This document shows, in pieces, positions 8,716-17,249 of a stretch of DNA of 64,000 nt. The DNA is taken from the NCBI RefSeq assembly GCF_014385095.1, contig NZ_JACRTC010000002.1:124001-188000 (forward strand), given 5' to 3'. Position 1 is the stretch's first letter, and each line of letters starts with the position of its first letter. The stretch comes from Zongyangia hominis. Its GTDB lineage: Bacteria; Bacillota; Clostridia; Oscillospirales; Ruminococcaceae. The position numbers and the translations under genes were made by a program. A model generated the notes under the pieces. The model ran no database searches, was not told the origin of the DNA, and worked only from the letters and a program-made list of their open reading frames with translations.

Positions 8716-10089
8716 TTAGAATCGGAAGTAGAGGAAGGGGTTGTAGGTGGCGTCCACCAGGTATGCCACCGAGAGGAGCAGAATCAGCACATAGACCGTA
8801 TTTTTGAGCCACCCGATGTTCACTTTCTCAAAGAGCCTGGGGATGAGGGGGGTGGAGAGGACGCAGGCGATGACGATGGTCACCGCGTAGTTGCGCAGGT
8901 AGTAGAGCCAGTCGGCCCCGACGGTAAAGGAGAACATTCGCATAAAGAAGGTCCCCAGTTGCGTAAGATCGGTGATGGCGAAAAGGCTCCAGGACATGAG
9001 CAGCAAAAACAACACATAGACATGGGAGAAAATCCGGTGCTTGTCCAAAAACTTTGAAAATCCCGCCTTCTCGACGGCCAGGAAGACGAAGAAGAACAGT
9101 CCCCAGAAGATGAAGTTCCAGTTGGCCCCGTGCCAGAAGCCGGTGCAGGCCCAGACCACGAACAGGTTAAAGTACATCCGGGCCTTGCCCTTGCGGTTGC
9201 CGCCCAGGGGGATATAGACATACTCCCGGAACCAGGCGCTCAGGGTCATGTGCCAGCGCCGCCAGAAATCGGTGATACTCCGGGCGATGTAGGGGTAGTT
9301 GAAGTTTTCGGGGAACTCGAAGCCCAGCATCTTGCCAAGGCCGATGGCCATGGTGGAATAGCCGCTGAAATCAAAGAAAATTTGCAGGGAGAAGGCCAGG
9401 ATGCCCAGCCACGCCAGCGGGGAGGAGACGTTGGCAAAGCCGATTTTCTCCACCTCGGTCCACAGCGCGCCGATATTGTTGGCGATCAGCACCTTTTTGC
9501 CCAGGCCCAGAATGAAGGTTTTGACGCCGTCCTCGATCTGGGCGAGATTGATCTTGCGGTTTTTGAGCGCTTCGTTAATATCGGTGTAGAGGACGATGGG
9601 TCCGGCGATGAGCTGGGGGAAGAGCACCACAAAGGCGCCCAGGTCGATGATGTTGTGCTCGGCCTTCACCTTGCCCCGGAAGACGTCGATGGTGTAGGAC
9701 ATGGTCTGGAAGGTGTAAAAGCTGATGCCCAGCGGCAGGGTGAGTTCCAAGGTCCCGATGGAGAGGCGCAAAAGGCCGTTGAGGTTTTCGATAAAGAAAT
9801 TGGTGTACTTAAAGAAAAAGAGCATCCCCAGGCTAAAGAAGACGGCGATGAGGAAAAAGGCGCGCCTGAGCGCCTTTTTTTCCGCGAATTTCTCGATGCC
9901 AAGGGCCGCCAAGTAGTTGACCAAGATGGTGGCCAGCATGATGGGAAAATAGCGCGGCTCCCCCCAGGAGTAAAAGAAGAGACTCAGCAGAAGCAGGCTT
10001 AAATTTTTGAGCTTCTTCGGGACGATATAATAGATGAGAAAGGCAATGGGTAGAAATCGAAACAAAAATAGCAGGCTACTGAATACCAC
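8716..10089 (-). CDS. MBOAT family membrane O-acyltransferase (AlgI/DltB-like)
   Basis: About 457 aa with ten or more hydrophobic helices. The family signature region reads SITDFWRRWHMTLSAWFREY, followed by VWACTGFWHGANWNFIFWGL with the invariant active-site His. I place the start at GTG 10089, preceded by AAGGAGG 11 nt upstream; an ATG at 10143 would add 18 residues unlike the family and lies upstream of the ribosome-binding site. Role: transfer of an acyl group across the membrane for surface polysaccharide or teichoic-acid modification, with the DHHW partner downstream. Confidence 0.92.
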   Translation of the reverse strand: MVFSSLLFLFRFLPIAFLIYYIVPKKLKNLSLLLLSLFFYSWGEPRYFPIMLATILVNYLAALGIEKFAEKKALRRAFFLIAVFFSLGMLFFFKYTNFFIENLNGLLRLSIGTLELTLPLGISFYTFQTMSYTIDVFRGKVKAEHNIIDLGAFVVLFPQLIAGPIVLYTDINEALKNRKINLAQIEDGVKTFILGLGKKVLIANNIGALWTEVEKIGFANVSSPLAWLGILAFSLQIFFDFSGYSTMAIGLGKMLGFEFPENFNYPYIARSITDFWRRWHMTLSAWFREYVYIPLGGNRKGKARMYFNLFVVWACTGFWHGANWNFIFWGLFFFVFLAVEKAGFSKFLDKHRIFSHVYVLFLLLMSWSLFAITDLTQLGTFFMRMFSFTVGADWLYYLRNYAVTIVIACVLSTPLIPRLFEKVNIGWLKNTVYVLILLLSVAYLVDATYNPFLYFRF

Positions 10090-10347
10090 GCGAAAATCCC
10101 CCTCCTTGGCGTCATGTAAGCTGGGCGGCGAAATCGCCCGCATCTATGGGCAAAACAAAATTTTCCAAAAGCAAAAGCTAGCTCTTAATCTAACAGAATC
10201 CCCGTCAAATTGCAAGCTAGCCCGCCAAAATTCCTTAGATTTTTAAAGACTTTATCCCGGCTTTCCAGGACCTTTCCCGCTTTAGAAAACACAAGCTGTG
10301 TCCGCCCGCCCCTTTGCCGCCAGGCGACGGAAATAGACTCCTATTTT

Positions 10348-10875
10348 CTAGGCAAAGAAACTGAGGAAAATGTCCTCCGCCTTCTGGATTTCCTTGTCGA
10401 GCCCCTTTTCTGAATCGCCGACGATGAGCAGCGCCGCATAATTACCCTTGACGACCACCCGGCCCAGTTCCGCCTTTTCCTTCATGTCCGGCAGATACTG
10501 CTCCTCGATGCGGGCCTCTTTGCGTTTTTCCAGCGCCGCCTTGACGTCCTGTACCTTGCCATCCTTGGCCTTGATGACGACAACTTCGTCCACGCCGGGG
10601 ATGACCTGGGCAAATTTACCGGAGAAATCCTCCACCATATCCTCGCCGATGTCATACATGTCCGCGAGCATTTCCTTGGTCAGATCGCCGGGCATGGCGA
10701 TGCCGATTTCCTCATCGATTTTCTGCACGATATCGCTGAGCTTCACGCCCTCTTTGAGCTCGTCCTTGGACTGGGGCTGGGAAGCACTGCTGCTACTGCC
10801 CTCTTTCTGCGCGCATCCGGCAAAAAGCGTGACGGTCATCATGGCCGCCAGCAAAACTGCAAGTAATTTTTTCAT
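10348..10875 (-). CDS. DUF4358 family lipoprotein
   Basis: 175 aa with a lipoprotein signal peptide ending VTLFAGC (lipid-modified Cys20) and a Ser/Gln-rich linker. The remainder is a soluble alpha/beta domain with the DUF4358 pattern: an EIGIAMPGDLTKEMLADMYD segment and a conserved GNYAALLIVGD strand. The family has no established function but is often found with MBOAT/DHHW acylation genes, as here (next gene upstream of the MBOAT start, same strand). A role in that surface-modification system is inference. Confidence 0.8.
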   Translation of the reverse strand: MKKLLAVLLAAMMTVTLFAGCAQKEGSSSSASQPQSKDELKEGVKLSDIVQKIDEEIGIAMPGDLTKEMLADMYDIGEDMVEDFSGKFAQVIPGVDEVVVIKAKDGKVQDVKAALEKRKEARIEEQYLPDMKEKAELGRVVVKGNYAALLIVGDSEKGLDKEIQKAEDIFLSFFA

Positions 10876-11043
10876 AGTTCTACCCTTTCCTTTTCTAATT
10901 TCGCTACCCTTATTATACCTGCTTTGTCAAAGGTTTAAACATGAGAAGCCAGCAGGTCTGGTTGTATAGTGCCGCCGTTATACCGTTTTCTTGCATCTTT
11001 TTTCCCTTTTCTTTTACGAAAAATCATAGTTTCTCCCTTTTGG

Positions 11044-11073
11044 TTGACTTTTGTCCAAAAAGGTCAGTATAAT
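11044..11073 (+). promoter_or_regulatory. Sigma-A-type promoter
   Basis: TTGACT at 11044-11049 and TATAAT at 11068-11073, separated by 18 bp. It lies 53 bp upstream of the ATG at 11126 and should drive that gene. Confidence 0.65.
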
Positions 11074-11125
11074 AGCAGTGATCACTTGGACACAACAACA
11101 CAAACGCGGAAAGGTGGAAGACTCC

Positions 11126-11674
11126 ATGGAAAAATGCAAACGGGTTCTCATCCCCCTCTTTGGGATTCTTTTGATCGCCTCCGCCTTTTTCTTTTATTCC
11201 ACTGTCTCGGGAAAGGCCCGGGAGGAAGAGAAAATTCCGGAACAGGTGGTCCTACCCGAATACATCCGGCCACAGATCAAGGGCTGGGCCTACACCGAGG
11301 GGCTGACTTTAGAAAGCGAATGCAAGATCGCCCTCGTTCCCGGCGGGGAGACCGCCTCGCTGGAACTTTATGTGGACGCCCCTCAGGACGAAAACGGGGC
11401 CATTATCTACGACGACGGCCAGGAGTGGACCCTGGTGCTACGAAAGGGCGGCTACTTCTATCCGCTACTAAAAAAGCAGTACATTCAAAACGGCAAAGTG
11501 TACTATAACGCCTATTATTCATACGAGGACAACGCCTTCCATATCCTGGTGATGAAGGACCAGCGGGCCGATCTGGACGTCTACGAATGCGTCTATGACG
11601 TCCACGAGGACGCCTTCGAGGTCCGCGAAGCCTACAAGGCCAAAGATATTGTGGAAGTGTACAAAAACTACTGA
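11126..11674 (+). CDS. Hypothetical membrane-anchored or secreted protein
   Basis: 182 aa starting at ATG 11126, which has a ribosome-binding site (GGAAAGGTGG) and a promoter upstream; an earlier in-frame ATG at 11051 would overlap the promoter. Residues 6-25 are a single hydrophobic segment without a lipobox. The rest is predicted extracytoplasmic, acidic and aromatic, with repeated Tyr-rich strands (KVYYNAYYSYEDNAFHIL). I do not recognise a family. It is monocistronic with a strong terminator. Confidence 0.7.
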   Translation: MEKCKRVLIPLFGILLIASAFFFYSTVSGKAREEEKIPEQVVLPEYIRPQIKGWAYTEGLTLESECKIALVPGGETASLELYVDAPQDENGAIIYDDGQEWTLVLRKGGYFYPLLKKQYIQNGKVYYNAYYSYEDNAFHILVMKDQRADLDVYECVYDVHEDAFEVREAYKAKDIVEVYKNY

Positions 11675-11684
11675 TACAGCGGGC

Positions 11685-11719
11685 AAAAAGCCGGCCGAAG
11701 GGCCGGCTTTTTTCTTTTT
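11685..11719. terminator. Terminator between the 11126 gene and the zinc operon
   Basis: GCCGGCC, GAAG, GGCCGGC forms a GC stem, preceded by A5 and followed by T6. It can serve both convergent transcripts. Confidence 0.9.
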
Positions 11720-11732
11720 CAAACGTTGCGTC

Positions 11733-12557
11733 TCAGACGGTCCTTCTTCGGACAAAGCCCGCGAAAGAAAACAGGGCGAACATGAGGATATTGGCCGCTA
11801 CCACGCTGGCCCCTGCCGGGGTGGAAAAGACAAAGGACCCGGCGATGCCCGCCACAAAGCAGAGGACCGACACCACCGCCGAGCAGATCACCACGCCCCG
11901 GAAGCTCTGAAACAGCCGCATGGCGGTGAGCGCCGGGAAGATCACTAAGGAAGAGATGAGCAGCGCGCCCATAATCCGCATGCCCACCACAATGGTGATG
12001 GCGGTGAGGAACGCAAGGAGCATGTTGTACATCTTGGCCTTGATGCCGGTGGCCAGGGCGAAATTTTCATCAAAGGTGATGGCAAAGAGCTTATTGTAGA
12101 AAAAGATAAACAGAATGAGTACGATGATGGAGAGTCCCACGCTCAGATAGACGTCCCCCTGGCTCATGGCTAAAATACTGCCGAACATGTAGCTGTTGAC
12201 GTCGGTGTTCATGCCGGTGGTCAGGGAGGTGACAATGACGCCCACCGCCAAAGAGCCGCTGGCGATGAGGGCGATGGCCGCGTCCCCCTTGATCTTGCTG
12301 TTGGAGCTGATGCGCAAAAGCAGAAAGGCCGCCAGCACCACAATGGGAATGGACACCTGCAAAGGGGAAAGGTTTAAGGCCATGGCGATGGAGAGGGCCC
12401 CAAAACCCACATGGGAGAGGCCGTCGCCGATCATGGAGTAGCGCTTGAGCACCAGGCTCACCCCAAGCAAAGCCGCGCACAGGGAGACGAGAGTACCCAC
12501 AATCAGCGCCCGGACGATAAAGTCGTAGGAAAGCAGCTCCTGGATAAGTGCGATCAT
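11733..12557 (-). CDS. znuB: Zinc/manganese ABC transporter permease (ZnuB-like)
   Basis: 274 aa, about eight membrane helices, ABC-3 family (PF00950). It contains YSMIGDGLSHVGFGALSIAM near residue 40 and a conserved GIKAKMYNMLLAFLTAITIV segment. It overlaps the ATPase gene by 4 bp (ATGA) and is the last gene of the fur-znuA-znuC-znuB operon. It forms the membrane channel for metal uptake. Zn rather than Mn is inferred from the His/Asp-rich loop of the cognate binding protein and the linked Fur-family regulator. Confidence 0.9.
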   Translation of the reverse strand: MIALIQELLSYDFIVRALIVGTLVSLCAALLGVSLVLKRYSMIGDGLSHVGFGALSIAMALNLSPLQVSIPIVVLAAFLLLRISSNSKIKGDAAIALIASGSLAVGVIVTSLTTGMNTDVNSYMFGSILAMSQGDVYLSVGLSIIVLILFIFFYNKLFAITFDENFALATGIKAKMYNMLLAFLTAITIVVGMRIMGALLISSLVIFPALTAMRLFQSFRGVVICSAVVSVLCFVAGIAGSFVFSTPAGASVVAANILMFALFSFAGFVRRRTV

Positions 12558-13261
12558 TTTCCCATTCCTCCCGTCAGGCGGCGGCAGGCGTCGCTTTTTA
12601 AATACGCTTTGGTAGGACCGTAAAAAAGCAACTCCCGGTCCATATGCAGGATTTTGCCGCCGTGCTCGATGGCGTAGCGGAAGTCGTGGGATACCATGAC
12701 CACCGTGACCCCCTGTTCCCGGTTGATGCGCCCGATGAGGTCGTAAAGCTCGGTGGTGGCAATGGGGTCGAGCCCCGTCACTGGCTCGTCGAGCAGGAGC
12801 ATCCGGTCAGTGGCGCACAGCGCCCGGGCCAAAAGCACCCGCTGTTGCTGCCCGCCCGACAGGTCCCGGTAGGATTTCCCCCGTAAATCGTATATGCCCA
12901 TGCGCTTGAGGTTTTCCAGGGTCTTTTTCCGGTCTTCCGCGCCGTAAAAGGGACGGAGCCCCCGGCGGCCCAAACAGCCGGAAAGGGCAATTTCATACAC
13001 CGACGCCGGAAAGTCCTTTTGCACCACCGTCTGCTGGGGCAGGTAGCCGATGGCGGTGGGGCTGAGCCCCTCCCCGCATCGAACCACACCCGCGCGCAGG
13101 GGGATGAGCCCCAGCAGCCCCTTGACCAAGGTGCTTTTACCCGAGCCGTTTTCCCCCACAATACAGATATAATCCCCCGCTTCGATATCGAAGCTGACGT
13201 CTTTGACCGCGCAAGTGTTTTCATAGAATATGGTCAGATTCCGACAGGACATCAAAGCCAT
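12554..13261 (-). CDS. znuC: Zinc/manganese ABC transporter ATP-binding protein (ZnuC-like)
   Basis: 235 aa, a single ABC domain: Walker A GENGSGKST near residue 36, Q-loop LPQQ, signature LSGGQQQRVLLARAL near 135, Walker B MLLLDEPVTGLD, and H-loop VSHD. It directly follows znuA (stop and start adjoin) and overlaps znuB by 4 bp. It energises metal import through ZnuB. Confidence 0.9.
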   Translation of the reverse strand: MALMSCRNLTIFYENTCAVKDVSFDIEAGDYICIVGENGSGKSTLVKGLLGLIPLRAGVVRCGEGLSPTAIGYLPQQTVVQKDFPASVYEIALSGCLGRRGLRPFYGAEDRKKTLENLKRMGIYDLRGKSYRDLSGGQQQRVLLARALCATDRMLLLDEPVTGLDPIATTELYDLIGRINREQGVTVVMVSHDFRYAIEHGGKILHMDRELLFYGPTKAYLKSDACRRLTGGMGK

Positions 13262-14194
13262 TTAACTTAACCCCTCTTTCAAATTGGCGGCATTTTGCTC
13301 CATCAGGGAAAGATAGGTGACGCCGCTGTCAAAGTCTTTTTTGGAAACGTTGTGGCAGGAGTGGAGCAGCAGCATCTTCGCCCCTGTCTCCTCGCTGATG
13401 GATTGGGCCACTTTGGGGTCGGTCAGTTCCTCGTAAAAGACCACCGGAATCTGTTCCCGCCTTATGGTGTCGATGATGCCGGCGATGGTCTGGGCGCTGG
13501 GCTCCGCCTCATGGGAGCAAGAGTCGTAAGCGGCGGTGTAGCTAAGACCATACCGCTGGGCGAAATAGTGGAAGGCAAAGCGTCCGGCAAAGACGATCTC
13601 CTTGCGCCTGCCCTCCCCGATGATGGAGAAAAACTCGTCGTCCAGCGCGTCCAGCTTTCCCTCATAATCCGCGGCCCGGGCGGCATAGGTTTCCTTCCCC
13701 TCGGGGTCGCTCTCGCAGAGAGCGTCGGCGATATTTTGTACCATTGCCTTGGCCAGCACCGGGCTGGTCCAGATGTGGGGGTCGTAAGCGTGGTCATGGC
13801 CGTCCCCGTCGTGGTCTTCCTCCTCCGAGGCGTCCAGGGTGATGCCCTGGGAGGCGTCCACCACCCGCACATCGGGGTTCGTGATGCCGTCGATGATCCG
13901 CTTCGCCCAGGGTTCCATATTGTCCCCGGTGTAGATAAACAAGTCCGCTTTGTCTATCTTGATGATGTCGGCCGGCGAGGGCTCGTAGGAGTGGCTTTCC
14001 ACACCCGGCGGAAGAAGAAGGGTCACCTCGGCCCGGTCCCCGCAAAGCTGTCTGGCAAAGTCATACTGGGGAAAGAGGGTGGTGACGATTTTAAGCTTAC
14101 CGCTTTCCTCTCTTGTCTGATTCCCACCGCACCCCGCCAACAGGGTGAGCAGCGCGCCCAGGCACAAAAGCAGGGCCGTTATTTTCTTCTTCAC
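13262..14194 (-). CDS. znuA: Zinc ABC transporter substrate-binding lipoprotein (ZnuA-like)
   Basis: 310 aa. Signal peptide with lipobox LLAGC (Cys22). Cluster A-I metal-binding fold (PF01297) with the ligand His in GVESHSYEPSPADI (His68). An acidic, His-rich loop around residues 125-140 contains DHDGDGHDHAYDPH, the loop typical of zinc-specific rather than manganese-specific members. Further ligands lie in FAGRFAFHYFAQRYG. Its start overlaps the stop of the Fur-family gene by 4 bp. Confidence 0.92.
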   Translation of the reverse strand: MKKKITALLLCLGALLTLLAGCGGNQTREESGKLKIVTTLFPQYDFARQLCGDRAEVTLLLPPGVESHSYEPSPADIIKIDKADLFIYTGDNMEPWAKRIIDGITNPDVRVVDASQGITLDASEEEDHDGDGHDHAYDPHIWTSPVLAKAMVQNIADALCESDPEGKETYAARAADYEGKLDALDDEFFSIIGEGRRKEIVFAGRFAFHYFAQRYGLSYTAAYDSCSHEAEPSAQTIAGIIDTIRREQIPVVFYEELTDPKVAQSISEETGAKMLLLHSCHNVSKKDFDSGVTYLSLMEQNAANLKEGLS

Positions 14195-14625
14195 AGGCTT
14201 TCTTCCTTTCTCCGCTGTTCGGCACAGCGCCCACAGACGCCATAAAGGACGGTTTTGCTGCTGTCAATATGGAACTGGTGCTTGGCCAAAATGTGGGCCT
14301 CCACCTCGTCCAAGTAACTGCATTCCACATGGAGCAGCTGCCCGCATACCACACATTTGAGGTGGTAGTGCCGGTGGCAGCTCCCGTCGTCGCCGGAAAG
14401 CTGGAAGCAGGCGCCCTTGCCCTCCTCCAAAAAGTATTTGCGGCATAGTCCCTCCTCCACCAGCTTTTCCAGATAGCGGTAGACGGTGGACTTGCCCACC
14501 GAAGTGCCCTGATCCTTAAGGTATTCGACCACGTCGTCCACCATCACATGCCGGTCCTTGTTCTGTTCCAAGTAGTTCCAAATACTTTCCCTCTGTTTCG
14601 TTTTATAGCTGACGGATGTCCGCAT
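14191..14625 (-). CDS. Fur family metal-responsive repressor (probably Zur)
   Basis: 144 aa. N-terminal winged helix (about 10-60) containing VGKSTVYRYLEKLVEEGL. The dimerisation/metal domain has HRHYHLKCVVC (Cys91 and Cys94) and CGRC (Cys131 and Cys134), the four-Cys structural zinc site. It is first in the operon with znuA-znuC-znuB, and a perfect Fur-type palindrome lies 19 bp upstream of the start, so autoregulation of a zinc-uptake operon (Zur role) is likely. PerR or Fur specificity cannot be excluded from sequence alone. Confidence 0.9.
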   Translation of the reverse strand: MRTSVSYKTKQRESIWNYLEQNKDRHVMVDDVVEYLKDQGTSVGKSTVYRYLEKLVEEGLCRKYFLEEGKGACFQLSGDDGSCHRHYHLKCVVCGQLLHVECSYLDEVEAHILAKHQFHIDSSKTVLYGVCGRCAEQRRKEESL

Positions 14626-14643
14626 GCCATCATCCCTAACATT

Positions 14644-14664
14644 TGAAAATGAAATTCATTTTCA
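14644..14664. promoter_or_regulatory. Fur/Zur-type operator
   Basis: Perfect inverted repeat with 10-bp arms TGAAAATGAA and TTCATTTTCA around a single A. It is the length and style of a Fur-family box and lies just upstream of the repressor/zinc-transport operon start at 14625. Confidence 0.8.
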
Positions 14665-14764
14665 TTTTATCTCTTTCCTCCCGTTTTGTCAACGGGATTT
14701 CCTTTATTTTCCTAGTGCCGGCAAGGAGGATGCCCTCGCATGCATGTCCCGGCCGCCTCCACGC

Positions 14765-14796
14765 AAAAACAGCCGCCAAAAGGCGGCTGTTTTGTT
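14765..14796 (-). terminator. Terminator after the subtilase gene
   Basis: ACAGCCGCC and GGCGGCTGT form a stem with a 4-nt loop, and on the minus strand T5 follows. It is placed 9 bp beyond the stop at 14805. Confidence 0.85.
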
Positions 14797-14804
14797 GCAC
14801 TCCC

Positions 14805-15986
14805 TTAGTCGGGGCAGGCCCTGTTTTGTACCGGGCCATTGGCCAGTTGAAACATGGCGTTCACATTGAGGATACCGCCCGTCAACACTCTTCCCGTCAG
14901 GTCCGGAACCGTGTCGGCACTTGATAATATGATGTTTTTTAGCTGCATAGTGGAGAGATACGGGCGGTAGGCTTTGAGCAGCGCCGCTGCGCCGGCCACA
15001 TGGGGCGCCGCCATGGAGGTTCCGTTTTTGGGACTGTATCCGCCGTCCAGGTCCAAGCTCAAAATATCGGTGCCCGGCGCGCCGATATCCACACTGTTTA
15101 ATCCGTAATTGGAAAAACGCGCCAGGGTGTCCTCCGGGTTGGTCGCCGCAACGGAGATGATGTTGGCGCTGTCATAGGAGGCGGGGTACAGCGGGTCCAC
15201 ATCGTTGTTTTCCCCGAAGTTACCTGCGGACGCGATGAACAACCCGTTGTAGTGATCAATCGCATATTTTAACGCTTGGGAATATCCGCGCCCGCCCCAA
15301 CTGGCATTGAGGATGGGGATGCGATAAAAATTCGCAAAGTGGATGGCCTCGATGGCGGAAGCGATGTCCAGGCCAAATTTCATCGAAACCACGCTGACGT
15401 GCAGGCAGACGCCCGTAATGCCGATGCGGTTGTTCCCCACGGCGCCGACGGTACCCGCCACATGGGTTCCATGCCCGTTGGTGTCGATGGAATTGCTGTT
15501 ATTGTCGCCGAAGTTCCATCCGTTGAGCACTCTCCCACGGGGGGAAGCCCACATGTTCCGCCGGATATCCGGGTGGCGGTGATCGATGCCGCTGTCAATG
15601 ACGCCGACGGCGACTCTAGTGCTCCCGGTGGTATATCTCCATGCCAGCGGCGCTCCGATTCTCTGCGTCCCCCAAAGCTGCCCGTAAAGGGGATCGTTGG
15701 GGACCAAGTGCAGTTCTTCCAGGTAATCGGGTTCCGCATAGATGACGCACGGATGGCCCGACAGCTTTTCGACGGCGTCGAGTACGGCCGATTTGTCCTT
15801 GCTCCTTAGATGGACAAGCCAAATATCTTCCGCTTCTCCCCCATCCCCGGGAAAGATCCGCTCCATTTTTTCATAGTCAATCCCCTCGAAAAGGACGTTT
15901 TTATCACATGGCCGCCCATCGGGCAAATTCCTATGTAAGGCGACGATGACTTTCCCCGCCTCAAAATCGCTCATTTGATCATACAT
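14805..15986 (-). CDS. S8 family serine peptidase (subtilase)
   Basis: 393 aa. The catalytic triad is visible: Asp131 in VGVIDSGIDHRHPD, His172 in NGHGTHVAGTVGA, Ser324 in NGTSMAAPHVAGAAAL; the oxyanion Asn is in SAGNFGEN. Residues 1-90 look like an I9-type propeptide. There is no obvious signal peptide, so it may act inside the cell or spore, or leave by another route. The start at 15986 has GAGGAGG 9 nt upstream. Monocistronic with its own terminator. Confidence 0.92.
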   Translation of the reverse strand: MYDQMSDFEAGKVIVALHRNLPDGRPCDKNVLFEGIDYEKMERIFPGDGGEAEDIWLVHLRSKDKSAVLDAVEKLSGHPCVIYAEPDYLEELHLVPNDPLYGQLWGTQRIGAPLAWRYTTGSTRVAVGVIDSGIDHRHPDIRRNMWASPRGRVLNGWNFGDNNSNSIDTNGHGTHVAGTVGAVGNNRIGITGVCLHVSVVSMKFGLDIASAIEAIHFANFYRIPILNASWGGRGYSQALKYAIDHYNGLFIASAGNFGENNDVDPLYPASYDSANIISVAATNPEDTLARFSNYGLNSVDIGAPGTDILSLDLDGGYSPKNGTSMAAPHVAGAAALLKAYRPYLSTMQLKNIILSSADTVPDLTGRVLTGGILNVNAMFQLANGPVQNRACPD

Positions 15987-16115
15987 AACCGTGTTCCTCC
16001 TCTATTGTTGCTCATGCCATCTTATGATGGGCGGCTTCCTCGCGTTACCCAAGCGGGGGAAACAGTACAAAAAATGCATCTTTAGGGAAGAAATGGGAAC
16101 ACTGAACGCGAGAAA

Positions 16116-16136
16116 CCGGTTTTTCCCAAAAACCGG
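16116..16136. repeat. Small perfect hairpin upstream of the tocopherol-cyclase-like gene
   Basis: CCGGTTTTT and AAAAACCGG flank CCC. It lies 26 bp upstream of the TTG start at 16162 and may affect translation or act as a weak terminator. Confidence 0.4.
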
Positions 16137-16161
16137 GCCGCCGAAAAAAGGGGGAAAATCA

Positions 16162-17034
16162 TTGAGCCGTCAGACTAAAATAAAAAGCAAAGCGCTCAGT
16201 CCACGCTATTTTGAGGGCTGGTATTATAAACATCAGGCCGCGGGACAGACATTGGCCCTCATTTCCGGCCGGGCACGGGATCACGCCTTTATTCAAGCTG
16301 TCACCGACAAACAGTCCTACCGCATCCCCTATCCTCTCTCCCAATACCGGCGGGAGAAGGACCGACTGTGGGTGGGAGAGAGTCTCTTTTCTTCCCGCGG
16401 CATCCAGCTCAACATCCATGACCCAGCCCTCTCGCTCACCGGGGACATCCGGTATGGGAGGTTGTCCCCCATTGACGGCGACATCATGGGGCCGTTTCGA
16501 TTTTTGCCTATGCAGTGCCGGCACGGCGTAGTCAGCATGCGGCACAAACTATCCGGCGCCGTCGAACTGGATGGAAAGACCTTCGATTTCACCGGCGGGA
16601 CCGGTTACATCGAATCGGACCGGGGCCGCTCCTTTCCCGAAAGCTATGTCTGGGTACAGTCCAACGATTTTCATCGGGACTGCTCCATCCTGGTCTCGGT
16701 GGCGACCATCCCACTGCTGGGGCTGGAGTTTCCTGGATGCATCTGTGTCGTCCAGTTGGACGGGCACGAATACCGGCTCGCGACCTACAACGGGGTGAAA
16801 ATCCGTCGCTGTCAGCCGGGTGCGGTCACCCTGACCCAGGGAAAATACCGGCTGGATATCCGGGTGGACGACCGCGGCGGCCACGCCCTACAGGCGCCGC
16901 AGCGGGGCGCGATGACCCGCACCATCCACGAAAACGCCGCCTGTCCCGCCCGCTTTCGCTTTTGGGAGGGGGACACCGTCCTATTCGATGAGTGGAGCCA
17001 TGGAACCGGCTACGAATATGTGCCCCTTTCTTAA
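16162..17034 (+). CDS. Tocopherol cyclase-like family protein (PF14249-type)
   Basis: About 290 aa. Recognisable signatures are RYFEGWYYKHQ near the N-terminus and GGTGYIESDRGRSFPESYVW followed by QSNDF, the lipocalin-like beta-barrel pattern of tocopherol cyclase homologues. Plant enzymes cyclise prenylquinones. Bacterial homologues in anaerobes have no established substrate. I prefer the TTG at 16162, after a GGGGG ribosome-binding site; an ATG at 16093 would add 23 low-quality residues crossing a hairpin. Divergent from the subtilase gene. Confidence 0.75.
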   Translation: MSRQTKIKSKALSPRYFEGWYYKHQAAGQTLALISGRARDHAFIQAVTDKQSYRIPYPLSQYRREKDRLWVGESLFSSRGIQLNIHDPALSLTGDIRYGRLSPIDGDIMGPFRFLPMQCRHGVVSMRHKLSGAVELDGKTFDFTGGTGYIESDRGRSFPESYVWVQSNDFHRDCSILVSVATIPLLGLEFPGCICVVQLDGHEYRLATYNGVKIRRCQPGAVTLTQGKYRLDIRVDDRGGHALQAPQRGAMTRTIHENAACPARFRFWEGDTVLFDEWSHGTGYEYVPLS

Positions 17035-17249
17035 ATAACGGCGGCCCGGCTCTCCCGGGGACATGGCGAAAGGGCCGCCTTGCCCTTTCAAGCGGGTTGA
17101 CTGAGAAAAGGAATACTTTTTTGACGCTTCCATCGGAGAACCGCATTGGGACCCCCGCGCCTTCCTTTCATAAAAAAGTGTGGGGTTTGTGCATGTCCTT
17201 TTCTCTTCTGCCTCATAATAAAGGTAAACCACAGCAAAGGAGAATGGAT

